From positions 92,126-156,125 of the forward strand of contig JADKEF010000009.1 of the NCBI GenBank assembly GCA_016718135.1: a stretch of DNA of 64,000 nt, read 5' to 3'. The position numbers and the translations under genes were made by a program. Positions 42,490-52,551 of the stretch are shown here, piece by piece; within the stretch, counting starts at the first letter, position 1; each line of letters starts with the position of its first letter. A model generated the notes under the pieces. The model did no database searches and had not been told where the DNA came from. It saw only the letters and a program-made list of their open reading frames with translations. The stretch comes from Acidobacteriota bacterium. GTDB lineage: Bacteria; Acidobacteriota; Blastocatellia; Pyrinomonadales; Pyrinomonadaceae.

Positions 42490-45243
42490 ATGGGTCACCA
42501 AATGGGCGGAAACCATACATTCAATGCGGCGCCTAACTGTGGAAGTTCAACAACTATACATCGACGGGAACCTGGTAGTGCGGTGACGATCATGGGCTAT
42601 GGTGGAATTTGCAGCAGTACTGCGAATCTTGCCCGCAACTCGATCGATACTTTCCACGTTTATAACCTTACCGAATCGATCAATTTTATGGCCGGTGCCG
42701 GCGGCACATGCGGTACGTTGGCAACGCCAAATAATCCGCCTGTGATCGGAGCGCTGACAAATTACACGATCCCGTTCAACACGCCGTTCATGCTGACAGC
42801 AAGTGCAACGGATGGCGATGGCAATCCTTTGACCTACAGCTGGGAACAGAATGATCCTGGTGCATCCCAATCCAATTATCCTGGTACAACTGATGACGCT
42901 GATATTGGTTTGATCTTTCGTCCCGGCTTTCGTTCGTATCTGCCAACGGCTAGCGGATCGCGGAGCTTCCCGAGCCTGACCTACATTCTCAACAACTCGA
43001 ACGAAGCTCCGATCACATACTCAGGTACATCTGCTACGGGCACGATCTGTGCAGGAACCTGCATCACCGGCGAAGACCTTCCGTCGGCCGCTCGTACGAT
43101 GAACTTCCGTGTAACCGTGCGTGATGGTCTTGGAGGAATTAGCGACGCCGGAACCGTTCTCACCGTCGTCAACACAACTACGCCATTCAAGGTGACGACG
43201 CAGAATACCGCATCAACCTGGACCGGTAACACTAATCAGACGGTAACGTGGGATGTTAGTGGAACGACCGGCGGCGGTATCGACACGGCGAACGTCAAGA
43301 TCTCGCTTTCAACAGACGGTGGGCAGACATTCCCGACGACGGTCCTTGCTTCGACGGCGAATGACGGATCAGAATCGATCAATGTTCCAAATCTGCCGAC
43401 GACGACAGCAAGGATCAAGGTAGAGGCAGTCGGCAATATCTTCTTCGATATCAACGATGTAAATTTCACGATCGTTGCCGGTGGCGGTACCCCAACGCCG
43501 ACCAATACGCCAACCGCGACGCCAACGAATACACCAACCGCTACGCCAACCAATACGCCAACTGCGACACCGACAAGTACACCGACCGCGACGCCCACGC
43601 CGGTATCACCGCCAAGTGCGTCCGCTGTTGCCGCAAATGTAACGACAGCTGGTGGGACGGCTCACATCATCACTACTACCTACACCGATAATACAGGTAT
43701 CAATGTGAGCACCCTGAACGGAGCCGACCATAACATCACTGGTCCGAACTTTTTTGGGGCTACTGCGACTTTCGTTTCTGTCGACGTTAACACCAATGGT
43801 ACGCCTCGAGTAGCAACCTACTCGCTCCTCCCTCCTGGAGGTAGTTGGGACGCCGTTGACAATGGCACCTACGTAATTAACATGCAGCCGAACCAGGTCC
43901 TGGACATTGACGGCAATCCGGTTCCGTCAGGACCGATCGGCAGCTTCACGGTGAATATTGCCGGTCCGACGCCGACTCCTACGAATACACCGACGGCTAC
44001 TCCTACAGCCACGCCGACCTCAACCCCAACGGCGACACCGACGGTTACTCCGACTGCCACGCCAAGTGCTACGCCGACACCCGTGACGAGTCGCGTGGTG
44101 AGAGTAGAGCCGGTTATCGGTTCGCCGAGTGGTACGGTTGTGGTGCCGGTTTCGATCGATTCGCTCGGTAACGAAGCCGGTATGGGGCTCTCTATTAGTT
44201 TCAATACGGCTGTACTCACGTTCCAGTCGGTCGCTCTCGGTGGCGGAGCTCCGCCGAACTCAACCCTAACTCCAAACACAAATGAGCTAGCTCAGGGACG
44301 CGTAGGAGTATTGTTTGATTCGTTGAGCCCGATAGCGGTCTCGCCTCCGGCTCGACAGGTCTTTCTGTTTACTTTCGCGGTTTCACCAAATGCTCCGATC
44401 GGACCAACGCCGATAACCTTTGGCGATTCGCCGATCCTGAGAAGTGTCTCCGACTCTTTTGGCAACACGTTGGCCGACGTGAGTTATGCAAACGGGGCTG
44501 TGACCATAGCTGTGGCGGGACCAGCCGGTTTTGAGGGAGACATCGCTCCGCGACCTAATGGTGACAACAACATCAACGTGACGGACGTAGTCCAGCTTCG
44601 CAGATTTGTTACCTCGCTCGATACAATTACTCCGGGTGAATTACAGAGAGCAGACGTTGCACCGCGAGCGACGTTTGGCGACGGTAATCTCACTGCAGGA
44701 GATGTCGTGCAGGTGCGTAGGTATGCGGCCTCACTTGACCCGCTCACTCCGGCCAGCGGCCCTGTTGCCCGTCCGAGCTTGCCTGATGCTGTTAGTTCGC
44801 TGATCGATGATGTTTACGCCTACTTCTTTGGAAGGGAACTCCGCGTAGGCACTGCAAAGATCGACGGTGCCCAGATCGTCGTTCCGATAGAGCTAACATC
44901 GTTCGGAGATGAAATGGCAACGAGCTTCACGCTTGAGTACGACAGCTCGCGGCTATCGAATCCGCAGATCGTTCTCGGAGATGCAGCAACTGAGGGTTCA
45001 GTACTCACGGTTAACACAAACGAGGCTGGCAGGGTTGCGGTTCTCGTGGACGGTACCGAACCTGTCTCCGCGTCGTCGGCATCGAGACGAATCGTCTTGA
45101 TCACATTCGATGTTGCGGCAGAAGACAACGGAGTCTCGGAGATCAGATTCACCGATACGATGGCTCCTCGTAGCGTTTCCGGAGGGAACGGCGACTCGCT
45201 CTCGACACGTTATGTTAATGGTTCCGTTCGTTTGACTGATTAA
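42490..45243 (+). CDS. Secreted metallopeptidase C-terminal part: metzincin site, Thr-Pro linkers, two cohesin-like domains and dockerin-like pair
   Basis: This is the main readable frame of the gene that starts at 41372. The zinc site HEMGHQMGGNH is encoded at about 42482-42516, across the nominal start of this frame, so the ATG at 42490 is not a real start. After Ig-like regions come a T-P-T-A/N linker (about 43490-43590), a beta domain and a second linker (about 43970-44080). Then follow a cohesin-like domain (about 44090-44510), paired dockerin-like loops (about 44530-44750; GDNNINVTDVVQLRRF and FGDGNLTAGDVVQVRRY) and a terminal cohesin-like domain (about 44815-45240). It is a paralogue of the protease at 11608 with a different C-terminal module. 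Confidence 0.82.
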   Translation: MGHQMGGNHTFNAAPNCGSSTTIHRREPGSAVTIMGYGGICSSTANLARNSIDTFHVYNLTESINFMAGAGGTCGTLATPNNPPVIGALTNYTIPFNTPFMLTASATDGDGNPLTYSWEQNDPGASQSNYPGTTDDADIGLIFRPGFRSYLPTASGSRSFPSLTYILNNSNEAPITYSGTSATGTICAGTCITGEDLPSAARTMNFRVTVRDGLGGISDAGTVLTVVNTTTPFKVTTQNTASTWTGNTNQTVTWDVSGTTGGGIDTANVKISLSTDGGQTFPTTVLASTANDGSESINVPNLPTTTARIKVEAVGNIFFDINDVNFTIVAGGGTPTPTNTPTATPTNTPTATPTNTPTATPTSTPTATPTPVSPPSASAVAANVTTAGGTAHIITTTYTDNTGINVSTLNGADHNITGPNFFGATATFVSVDVNTNGTPRVATYSLLPPGGSWDAVDNGTYVINMQPNQVLDIDGNPVPSGPIGSFTVNIAGPTPTPTNTPTATPTATPTSTPTATPTVTPTATPSATPTPVTSRVVRVEPVIGSPSGTVVVPVSIDSLGNEAGMGLSISFNTAVLTFQSVALGGGAPPNSTLTPNTNELAQGRVGVLFDSLSPIAVSPPARQVFLFTFAVSPNAPIGPTPITFGDSPILRSVSDSFGNTLADVSYANGAVTIAVAGPAGFEGDIAPRPNGDNNINVTDVVQLRRFVTSLDTITPGELQRADVAPRATFGDGNLTAGDVVQVRRYAASLDPLTPASGPVARPSLPDAVSSLIDDVYAYFFGRELRVGTAKIDGAQIVVPIELTSFGDEMATSFTLEYDSSRLSNPQIVLGDAATEGSVLTVNTNEAGRVAVLVDGTEPVSASSASRRIVLITFDVAAEDNGVSEIRFTDTMAPRSVSGGNGDSLSTRYVNGSVRLTD

Positions 45244-45267
45244 GTTGGGTCTCGGCTCGACTGGCCT

Positions 45268-45304
45268 AGAGGCAGAAGGTTCAATCGCCTTCTGCCTCTT
45301 TTTT
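45268..45304 (+). terminator. Terminator of the metallopeptidase gene
   Basis: Perfect 12-bp stem AGAGGCAGAAGG (45268-45279) with 45288-45299, 8-nt loop and a run of T that reaches the convergent kinase stop. Confidence 0.92.
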
Positions 45305-48041
45305 AACGTTTTACGGTAGCAAGTTGGTAGGTGTCTTTTTCTTTCGACAGTTCTTGCAAGAGTGTTCTGTCGGTTTCCCGGAGTGCATTTAGCTCGCTCA
45401 AGCGTTGAACGATAGCGATCGCCCGATCTATCGACTCGATGGCTTGGGCAGTCTTACCCTGATTGAAAAATACCTCAGCTGAGAGCCGGTGACCCGTGCT
45501 TACGTCGTACTGATAAGTTGTTGTTGCCGGGTCGGCTTCTGCGATGGGTACCATTGTATCGAGCACCACTCGAAGGATCGTTTCGGCCTCATCAAATTGT
45601 CTAAGTTTTATCTTGGCGCGTGCACGCTCGATATCATAGACCGCCAAGTTACGCTTGTACTCCATATTATCGGGAGTTTTCTTGCTGAGAGCCGACATTA
45701 CTGAGATCGCCTTATCGGCCTGGGCGAGCGTATTCGGGTAGTCGCCGGCCAAACGATAAACTCGGGCCGTATTGAAATGCGAGATCGCCAGATCATAGGC
45801 GACGACGCCATTTTCAGGTTCTTTCTCGAGAGCGGCCTTCGGAAACTCAGTTGTTGGAAGACACGCTCCAATACCATTCTGTCCGTCTTCTTTGTCTATA
45901 TACAATTCGCATTTCATCGAATGCGTGAGCCATACGCTCCGCTGGACGCGAAAATCGCTTGGAAACTGCTTCGCGAGAACATCACTGATCGCGATGGCCT
46001 GAGCGAAGCCGCGCAAAGCCCCATCATAGTCGCCGATCGAGCCTTTTGCCTTGCTCATTATCCTCAGCAGACGCGTCTGCGTTTTCTTGAAGTCAAAATT
46101 ATTCGGCTCCTGCTCGGTCAATCGCTCGACGATCTTAGCTGCCTCGTCAAACAAGACGAGAGCTTTGTCGGTCTGGGAATTGAACACGGGAATGGCCCCG
46201 TAATCGATCAAGAGAACCGCGAGCCGATTTTGATATTCGACCGATGTGGGCTGCGTCGCCGCCAATTCACGTCGCAGTTTCAGGCTCCGTTCAAATGCCT
46301 CTTCGGCTTCTTTTGTTTGGCTGTTATTCCAGAGAGTTCGAGCCGTAGTGTAGTAATTGGTAGCTAGTTTTTCTTTAGATTCTAGATCCGTCGGATCGGC
46401 AGCGTAGACCGCCTCTCGCAACCTTGCGGCTTTTCCATAGCTGTCGAGACCAGCTTGAATATTACCAAGACTCGAATTGGTCAAGGCTCCCTGAACGTCT
46501 CCGATCTTTTCATACGCGGTTGCCAGTTCGCTTTGCAGGCCCAGATCGCCGCCAGCCTCATTTGATAAACTGTCGAGATATTCGAGTGCGTTGATAAGGA
46601 TCTTTTCACGTGCCTTTAGTGATCCTTCAAGATTTTCGATCTCGGGATAGACGTCAAAGATGTACGAATTCGCGAGTTTTCTTACGTCGTTAAAACGCTT
46701 CTCAGCATTCGCCCGCTCGGCACGGGCTACTCTCGCTTGCCAGAGTGTTGCTGCTACGCCCCCGACAATTGCCACGAAGATAATTGCCGCCGCGACAGCA
46801 CTGACGCGATTTCGTCCGATGAATTTGCTTGCTCTATAGCCGAATGTATTTGGCCTGGCGGTCACGGTAAGGCCTTGCATGTGACGGTAGATATCGTCAG
46901 AGAGATTTCCGGCGGAGGAATATCGACGTTCCGGCTCTTTGCGTAAGGCTTTGAGAACAATATTATCCAGATCGCCGCGGATACTCTGCGATGAGAGTGT
47001 GACTTGATTTGCTCCGGTTCGCCGGACGATATTTGCACGCGTTTCAGCCATTTCGGACTTGGCCTTTTCTACTACTACAGACGAAGGAGGCGCGCCGGTC
47101 GCGAGCATACTCGACGGCGAAGGCGGTTCCTTGTCGATGATCGCACCGTATATCTCGCGCAGGTCGTGCTCTTTGTCTTCGAACGGACGATGGCCGCTTA
47201 GCAATTCGAAAAGCACCACGCCGAGGCTGTAAACATCCGACAGAGTGGTCACGCCTTCGCGTCGTAGCTGCTCGGGCGAGGCATACGACGGCGTCATCAC
47301 GCCCATTCGGGTAATGGTCGCCGCGTCGGCATCGGCGAATTCCTTTGAGATTATCTTCGAGATACCAAAATCAAGTAGTTTAGGCACGCCGTCATTTGTG
47401 ACGAGTACATTCGAGGGCTTAAGGTCCCGGTGAATGACAAGGTTACGATGCGCAAAATCGACCGCCGAGCAGACCGTGCGAAAAAGGTCGAGCCGTGCAT
47501 TGAGATCGAGGCCGCGAGAATCGCAATATTCGTCGATCGGCAGGCCGTCGACGTATTCCATGGCAATGAATGGGATCTTATCGTCGGATGTGCCCGCATC
47601 GAGCAGGCGGGCGATATTTGGGTGTTCGAGTGAAGCTAGGATCTCGCGCTCCTGTTCGAAATGCCGGCGCAAGGCGGCAGTATTCATCTCACGCTTGAGT
47701 AACTTCAAAGCGACTTTCTGTTGGAATTTGCCGTCGATCCGCTCAGCCAGATAAACGGCTCCCATGCCTCCAACACCGAGTTCGCGAATGAGTCTGTACG
47801 GACCGATCTCCTCACCGGCAAGGCTGGAGCTATCATCTGCAACGAAGTCCTTGGAGAATTCAACCGCCGAAAGTTGCATTAGATCGGACGATTCTTCTTC
47901 AAAACGAATGAGCGACTCGATCTCGGCTCGCAGTTCAGGATCGACCCCTGACTCTTCGAGAAACCGTTGCCGTCCGTCCGGTTCTATCGCAAGAACTTCG
48001 GCAAGGACATCCTTGATCTGTTTCCATTGGTCGGTATGCAT
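45303..48041 (-). CDS. Serine/threonine protein kinase with TPR sensor region
   Basis: 912 residues. An N-terminal helical segment (1-75) precedes a Hanks-type kinase: glycine loop ELGVGGMGAVYLAE (87-100), K113, HRDLKPSN (D206) and DFG at 224-226. A juxtamembrane stretch leads to one membrane helix (VSAVAAAIIFVAIVGGVAATLW, about 415-436). The C-terminal 450 residues consist of TPR-like helical repeats, presumably outside the membrane. Kinases of this type are paired with ECF-like sigma factors in Acidobacteriota and Planctomycetes. The sigma gene here ends 78 nt upstream on the same strand, so joint control of a regulon is likely. Confidence 0.92.
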   Translation of the reverse strand: MHTDQWKQIKDVLAEVLAIEPDGRQRFLEESGVDPELRAEIESLIRFEEESSDLMQLSAVEFSKDFVADDSSSLAGEEIGPYRLIRELGVGGMGAVYLAERIDGKFQQKVALKLLKREMNTAALRRHFEQEREILASLEHPNIARLLDAGTSDDKIPFIAMEYVDGLPIDEYCDSRGLDLNARLDLFRTVCSAVDFAHRNLVIHRDLKPSNVLVTNDGVPKLLDFGISKIISKEFADADAATITRMGVMTPSYASPEQLRREGVTTLSDVYSLGVVLFELLSGHRPFEDKEHDLREIYGAIIDKEPPSPSSMLATGAPPSSVVVEKAKSEMAETRANIVRRTGANQVTLSSQSIRGDLDNIVLKALRKEPERRYSSAGNLSDDIYRHMQGLTVTARPNTFGYRASKFIGRNRVSAVAAAIIFVAIVGGVAATLWQARVARAERANAEKRFNDVRKLANSYIFDVYPEIENLEGSLKAREKILINALEYLDSLSNEAGGDLGLQSELATAYEKIGDVQGALTNSSLGNIQAGLDSYGKAARLREAVYAADPTDLESKEKLATNYYTTARTLWNNSQTKEAEEAFERSLKLRRELAATQPTSVEYQNRLAVLLIDYGAIPVFNSQTDKALVLFDEAAKIVERLTEQEPNNFDFKKTQTRLLRIMSKAKGSIGDYDGALRGFAQAIAISDVLAKQFPSDFRVQRSVWLTHSMKCELYIDKEDGQNGIGACLPTTEFPKAALEKEPENGVVAYDLAISHFNTARVYRLAGDYPNTLAQADKAISVMSALSKKTPDNMEYKRNLAVYDIERARAKIKLRQFDEAETILRVVLDTMVPIAEADPATTTYQYDVSTGHRLSAEVFFNQGKTAQAIESIDRAIAIVQRLSELNALRETDRTLLQELSKEKDTYQLATVKR

Positions 48042-48119
48042 AGATGGCTATCAAACTGAGAAAACTTTCGGTCTATGCAGGGATATGCGTAAGATCGCAG
48101 AAAAGTCTGCCAAAAAAAT

Positions 48120-48689
48120 TCACACCGTGTTTAATTCACGGTATAGCCAAAGCCGGGCGGCCAGCCATTCACGGCCCACCGTTCGCTCTGAGATACCAAG
48201 GTTCTCAGCGATCTCGCCGTTGTTCATCCCGCCAAAGAAGCGCATTTCCACGATCTTTGCCTGCTGTTCGTCGAGTTTTTCGAGACGATCGAGCACGTCA
48301 TTAAGTACAAGAAGTGAATCGGCGCGGTCCTCAACGGAGATCTGGACGTCGTCTAGGGAAAAATGGATCGGGCGGTTGCCGCGCTTCGCCGTCGCGTGAA
48401 GTCGGGCATGATCGATCAATATTTGCCGCATCAGTCTCGAAGCGATGCCGTAAAAATGGCTACGATTCTGCCAATCAATGCCGGTTTGCTGGCTGATCCT
48501 CAGAAATGCCTCGTGGACAAGCGCGGTAGGTTGAAGCGTATGATTCTTACGCTCTCCGGACATGAGATAGCGGGCCTGGCGTTTGAGTTCCTCGTAGACA
48601 AAGGGCAGTAATTCCTCCCTCGCCTCCTCGTTACCGCCATTCCAGTCCTTCAATATCCGCGTGATCTCAGAAACCTGCTTCTCGCTCAT
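48120..48689 (-). CDS. ECF-like RNA polymerase sigma factor
   Basis: About 189 residues from ATG 48689 (MSEKQVSEITR); the TTG at 48701 is less likely. Region 2 is LLPFVYEELKRQARYLM through LVHEAFLRI, and region 4 is IVEMRFFGGMNNGEIAENLGISERTVGREWLAARLWL, a clear helix-turn-helix. The pattern is that of the ECF-like (SigF/PF07638-type) group common in Planctomycetes and Acidobacteriota. It sits upstream of the kinase gene and is divergent from the first subtilase gene, sharing a 172-nt gap. The first 11 codons recur as debris at 52643-52675. It could read the TTTCACGCAT promoters of the neighbouring cluster; this is a hypothesis. Confidence 0.9.
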   Translation of the reverse strand: MSEKQVSEITRILKDWNGGNEEAREELLPFVYEELKRQARYLMSGERKNHTLQPTALVHEAFLRISQQTGIDWQNRSHFYGIASRLMRQILIDHARLHATAKRGNRPIHFSLDDVQISVEDRADSLLVLNDVLDRLEKLDEQQAKIVEMRFFGGMNNGEIAENLGISERTVGREWLAARLWLYRELNTV

Positions 48690-48781
48690 AAACAACTGCA
48701 ATGTGAAGTAATGTTCTCGAATTTTAGCGTTTTTTTAGCATAAAGGGAATTTTTTCTTCTTCAGTGTCTGTTTTCTGTGGG

Positions 48782-48796
48782 TTTTCACGCATATAC
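48782..48796 (+). promoter_or_regulatory. Shared upstream element TTTTCACGCATATAC, copy 1
   Basis: Located about 70 nt before the first subtilase start. It matches the elements at 52768, 55279 and 57644 and the orphan at 52568. A GTCTG..TTT segment lies about 20 nt further upstream, as in the other copies. Confidence 0.65.
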
Positions 48797-48861
48797 ACCT
48801 AGAAAGCCCAATTTAATAAATTTCGGATTCGATATAACAGTCGCGAACGGAGGAGACAACA

Positions 48862-51800
48862 ATGACGACCTTTGAGACCGCTAAACTCACCACTCTTATC
48901 TTGCTGATAATAAACCTGTCACTTCCATTTGGTGCAATGGATCTAGCACGCGTTGAGAGCCGAACGGACCTGGCCGTCTCCTCGTTTGGGGTCACAGGGC
49001 AGGGCGTTATTGTTGCGATCATCGATCGCGGCATCGACTGGCGGAATAACGATTTTCGCAACGAGGACGGAACTACGCGGATCAAGTACATTTTTGACAT
49101 AACTGACAACACCGGTGCCGGAGCTCCCGACAATACATATGGCGTGGGCACGATCTATACAGAAGCTCAGATCAATGCCGCTCTCGCCGGGGGAACGCCG
49201 CTTGCCACGCGTGATGCCGTCGGCCACGGCACGACCACGGCCGGCATCGCCGCCGGGAATGGACGGAACCACCCGCAGCGACGCTTCCGCGGAATAGCTC
49301 CCGACGCATCGATAATTGTCGTAAAGTTTCTCACGGAAGGAGCTGTCGCCCATGGTAACGAGCCCGCCGAGCCTCAGTTTCGGAATGATGCACTGTTCCC
49401 AACCGCACTCGCCTTCGTCCGCGACAAAGCGGCCCAGCTCGGAATGCCGGTTGTCATGCTCGCCAATTTTGGTTCCATCGGCGGCCCGACCGACGGTACG
49501 AGTATGTATGCCCGTAGCATCGACGCGATCTCCGGACCCGGTCGTCCCGGGGTCATTTTTGTGACGGGAACGGGGGACGAAGGCAGCCGGCCGAATCATG
49601 CCGGCGGGACCGTCGCCCAGGGTGCGACTGTTTCAATACCGATGGAGAAGGCGGACAGTAACTTGATGCAGATCGATCTCTGGTATCCTGGCTCCGACCG
49701 GTTTACAGTCTCGTTGCAGACGCCGGTCGGCAACTTCGGCCCATACGCTCCGCCGGCACAGAATATACGGAGCCAGGTGCTCAATTCAACCTTTGAGTAT
49801 TATCACAATGGCGGCGGGAATACGCTCTTCTACGGTGCTCAGAACAGCAAACGCGAGATATTCGTTCGATTTCTCGGACCGGCTGGAAACTACACGCTTC
49901 AGCTACAGGGAACAACAGTCACGGACGGACAATTCGACGTCACGATGGCTCCGGCCAGATTCAATTCTGTGAATAACCGGTTTCTTTCATTGACGGTGCC
50001 AGGTAGCATGATCGACCAAGCCGCCGCTTTCAACAATATCGCCCCGAACAGCTACAACATTCGAAACAGTTGGGTTGACGTCAATGGCGTTCCGCAACAG
50101 GTGGTCGGTCATGGTGCGATAAACGACATATGGTTTGGCAGCAGCGTTGGGCCGACCTTTGACGGACGCCTCGGCGTGGATCTGAGCGCCCCTGGTGACT
50201 CTGTTTTCACCTCGCTCGCCCCTAATTCGATCTTTGGCCTATCGATACGGGACAAGATCCAGGAGGGCAACGGGTTCTACACCCGGCAGAATGCAGTAAG
50301 CGGAGCTGCCCCGCAGGTGACAGGGTTGATCGCTCTGATGCTGCAGAAGAATAGAAATCTCGATCAGATCCAGGTCAGGGACATTCTCCGGCGCTCGGCG
50401 CGAAAAGATTCGTTTACAGGCCCTGCGGCGTCAACGACATGGGGCCACGGAAAAATGGATTCGTTCAACGCGGTCAACTTCTTGACCGATGGCGATCTGG
50501 ACCTGACTTTTAACGGTACCGGCAAGGTAACGACCGATATCGCGACCGGCAATGACACCGCACGCGCAATGGCAATACAGCCGGACGGCAAGATCGTCGT
50601 GGCCGGCTTCTGTCTCGCAACAAATACGGATATCTGTCTGGCTCGTTATAACCCGGACGGAACGCTCGACACCTCCTTTGACGGTGACGGAAAGGTGATC
50701 ACACCTCTCGGAACCAGCAATGACACAGCGTTTTCCGTAGCCCTCCAAACGGATGGGAAGATCGTGGTTGGGGGCTCTTCCGTTCAGAGTGGAACTACAC
50801 GCGGAGTAGTTGTGCGTTACAACGAGAATGGAACGGTGGATGCAACATTCGGCACGAACGGCGTCACAAGTACCACCAATTCCGGTATCGCGACGGTTCG
50901 GGGCATCGCGATCCAACCAGACGGCAAAGTCGTTATCGTCGGAGATCGAAGCATCGATGGATTTTCGATAATACAACGGCTAAACGCCAATGGGACGTTC
51001 GACTCCACATTTGGAACGTCCGGCAGCTACACATTTATCACGTTTGGAAATGGCCGCGAAGATGTTCTCAACGCCGTAGCCCTACAGCCTGACGGCGGTA
51101 TAGTTGCCGCAGGATCGAGCGCGAGCGGGACTACCGATACAGCGGTCGTCAGGCTGACCAGCGGCGGGCAGTTAGACACGTCATTTAGCGGTGACGGACT
51201 GTTTTTCCAAAGCGTCGGGTCAAGTGATGCAGCAAACTCCCTCGTGATCCAGCCGGACGGCAAGATTGTCACTGGTGGCGTCGGTACGGCTAGCCTTGCC
51301 ATGCTGAGGTTTAACACCAACGGGACACTGGATACCTCGTTTGACACGGACGGAATCGTCATCACGACGATTCCGAGCCTGACCTCGACCGCCAACTCGA
51401 TCGCACTCCAACCAGACGGCAAGATATTGCTTGCGGGCAACGCTGGCAACGCATCCGTAAGTGATTTTGTCGCGTTGCGTTACAACAGCAATGGCTCGCT
51501 CGATACGACCTTTAGTACAGACGGCATTGTGGCCGTGGACTTTGCCGGAGGCGCTCTCTCGGAGATCGCTTACTCAGTAAAACTCGACAGCAGCGGACGA
51601 ATTGTTTTGGCTGGGTTGACCAATGGCCTATTTGGCGTTGCACGACTGCAAAATACGGCAGGCGGGACACCTACACCGACCCCAACGCCGACTGCCACAC
51701 CAACGTCCACGCCAACTGCAACCCCAACCGCGACGCCTACAGCTACGCCGACTGCGACTCCGACGCCGGCCGGGTTCGAGGGTGATGTGGCTCCGCGGCC

Positions 51801-52497
51801 TAACGGTGATGGCAGTATGTTGTCGGCCGATGTGACCCAGCTACGCCGGTTTGTTTCGGGGCTCGATACTCCCAATGCGGCTACTAACGAGCTTCAGCGG
51901 ATAGACTGTGCACCGAGGGCGAGCTTTGGCGATGGCGTAGTCAATTCAAGTGACGTTGTGCAGGGAAGGCGATACGCGGCGGGCCTCGATCCGCTCACAT
52001 CGTCCGGTGGGCCGACCGGATCTTCACTTGTGCCGGAAAGTGTTTCGGCTGTTTTTGACGACGTCTATGCGTACTTCTTCGGACGCGAACTGCGGGTCGG
52101 TGAGGCAATATCAGACGACAAGACCGTCGAGGTCCCCATCGAGATCACCCCGCACGGCGACGAGGTGGCATTTTCGTTCACGCTCGAATACGACGAAACC
52201 AGGTTCACAAATCCGCGGGTTGTCCTCGGCGGTGGTGTGCCGGAAGACTCGACGCTGACAGCAAACACAAGCATACCCGGCCGAGTTGGCATCCTTATCG
52301 ACTCGACGGAATCTATGATCGCCTCGGCGATGCCGCAGCGGCTGTTAACGCTGACGTTTGACTTGATCGGCGACGGCGAGAGCACAACTGCGGTCAAGCT
52401 AACCGGTTCGCTCGCGGCCATCGGCATTTCTGACGCCGCCGGAAACTCACTCTCGGCCAGATACTTAGACGGCAATGTCATTCTTGATCATAAATAG
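48862..52497 (+). CDS. Secreted subtilisin-like protease with delta-60 repeats, dockerin-like and cohesin-like domains
   Basis: 1,211 residues with ATG after GGAGGAG. A signal peptide spans about 1-25. The S8 domain has D55 (IIDRGIDW), H122 (GHGTTTAG), an ANFGS oxyanion region and S480 (AVSGAAPQVTG, where GTSMAAP is usual). No separate propeptide is seen. About seven delta-60 repeats follow (recurring QPDGKIV and NGTLDTSF, residues 540-930), predicted to form a beta-propeller. Then come a T-P-T-A linker (about 51665-51770), the dockerin-like pair (51771-52020) and a cohesin-like end (52070-52490). It is probably a surface or extracellular protease. It is a close paralogue of the gene at 52843. 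Confidence 0.88.
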   Translation: MTTFETAKLTTLILLIINLSLPFGAMDLARVESRTDLAVSSFGVTGQGVIVAIIDRGIDWRNNDFRNEDGTTRIKYIFDITDNTGAGAPDNTYGVGTIYTEAQINAALAGGTPLATRDAVGHGTTTAGIAAGNGRNHPQRRFRGIAPDASIIVVKFLTEGAVAHGNEPAEPQFRNDALFPTALAFVRDKAAQLGMPVVMLANFGSIGGPTDGTSMYARSIDAISGPGRPGVIFVTGTGDEGSRPNHAGGTVAQGATVSIPMEKADSNLMQIDLWYPGSDRFTVSLQTPVGNFGPYAPPAQNIRSQVLNSTFEYYHNGGGNTLFYGAQNSKREIFVRFLGPAGNYTLQLQGTTVTDGQFDVTMAPARFNSVNNRFLSLTVPGSMIDQAAAFNNIAPNSYNIRNSWVDVNGVPQQVVGHGAINDIWFGSSVGPTFDGRLGVDLSAPGDSVFTSLAPNSIFGLSIRDKIQEGNGFYTRQNAVSGAAPQVTGLIALMLQKNRNLDQIQVRDILRRSARKDSFTGPAASTTWGHGKMDSFNAVNFLTDGDLDLTFNGTGKVTTDIATGNDTARAMAIQPDGKIVVAGFCLATNTDICLARYNPDGTLDTSFDGDGKVITPLGTSNDTAFSVALQTDGKIVVGGSSVQSGTTRGVVVRYNENGTVDATFGTNGVTSTTNSGIATVRGIAIQPDGKVVIVGDRSIDGFSIIQRLNANGTFDSTFGTSGSYTFITFGNGREDVLNAVALQPDGGIVAAGSSASGTTDTAVVRLTSGGQLDTSFSGDGLFFQSVGSSDAANSLVIQPDGKIVTGGVGTASLAMLRFNTNGTLDTSFDTDGIVITTIPSLTSTANSIALQPDGKILLAGNAGNASVSDFVALRYNSNGSLDTTFSTDGIVAVDFAGGALSEIAYSVKLDSSGRIVLAGLTNGLFGVARLQNTAGGTPTPTPTPTATPTSTPTATPTATPTATPTATPTPAGFEGDVAPRPNGDGSMLSADVTQLRRFVSGLDTPNAATNELQRIDCAPRASFGDGVVNSSDVVQGRRYAAGLDPLTSSGGPTGSSLVPESVSAVFDDVYAYFFGRELRVGEAISDDKTVEVPIEITPHGDEVAFSFTLEYDETRFTNPRVVLGGGVPEDSTLTANTSIPGRVGILIDSTESMIASAMPQRLLTLTFDLIGDGESTTAVKLTGSLAAIGISDAAGNSLSARYLDGNVILDHK
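51728..52062 (+). repeat. Near-identical 335-bp coding repeat, copy 1 (linker end plus dockerin-like module)
   Basis: It matches 56724-57058 with only about four base differences by my reading, far closer than the flanking sequence. It covers the end of the T-P linker and the whole dockerin-like pair, pointing to recent duplication or gene conversion of this module. Confidence 0.85.
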
Positions 52498-52521
52498 AGA
52501 GAACGCCTGTCTAACCCAATG

Positions 52522-52551
52522 AGGCTGCCTGAAAGGGCGGCCTTATTTTTT
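52522..52551 (+). terminator. Terminator of the first subtilase gene
   Basis: 8-bp stem AGGCTGCC (52522-52529) with GGCGGCCT (52536-52543) including one G-T pair, then TATTTTTT. Confidence 0.8.

Noticed and set aside
43490..43590. Short tandem repeats that could be mistaken for a CRISPR array or minisatellite
   Set aside because: The repeats are in frame, encode T-P-T-A/N linkers and have no unique spacers or cas genes nearby.
43236..44279. Minus-strand frames with repeated VGVAVGV motifs (also near 16.4-17.5, 51.6-51.9 and 56.5-56.9 kb)
   Set aside because: These are the complement of the Thr-Pro linker codons (ACN CCN), not genes; the periodicity is inherited from the linkers.
50281..50330. 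Loss of the catalytic serine in the subtilases, because GTSMAAP is missing
   Set aside because: AVSGAAP and AVSAAAP still contain the serine at the right position (S480 and S479), so an active triad remains possible.
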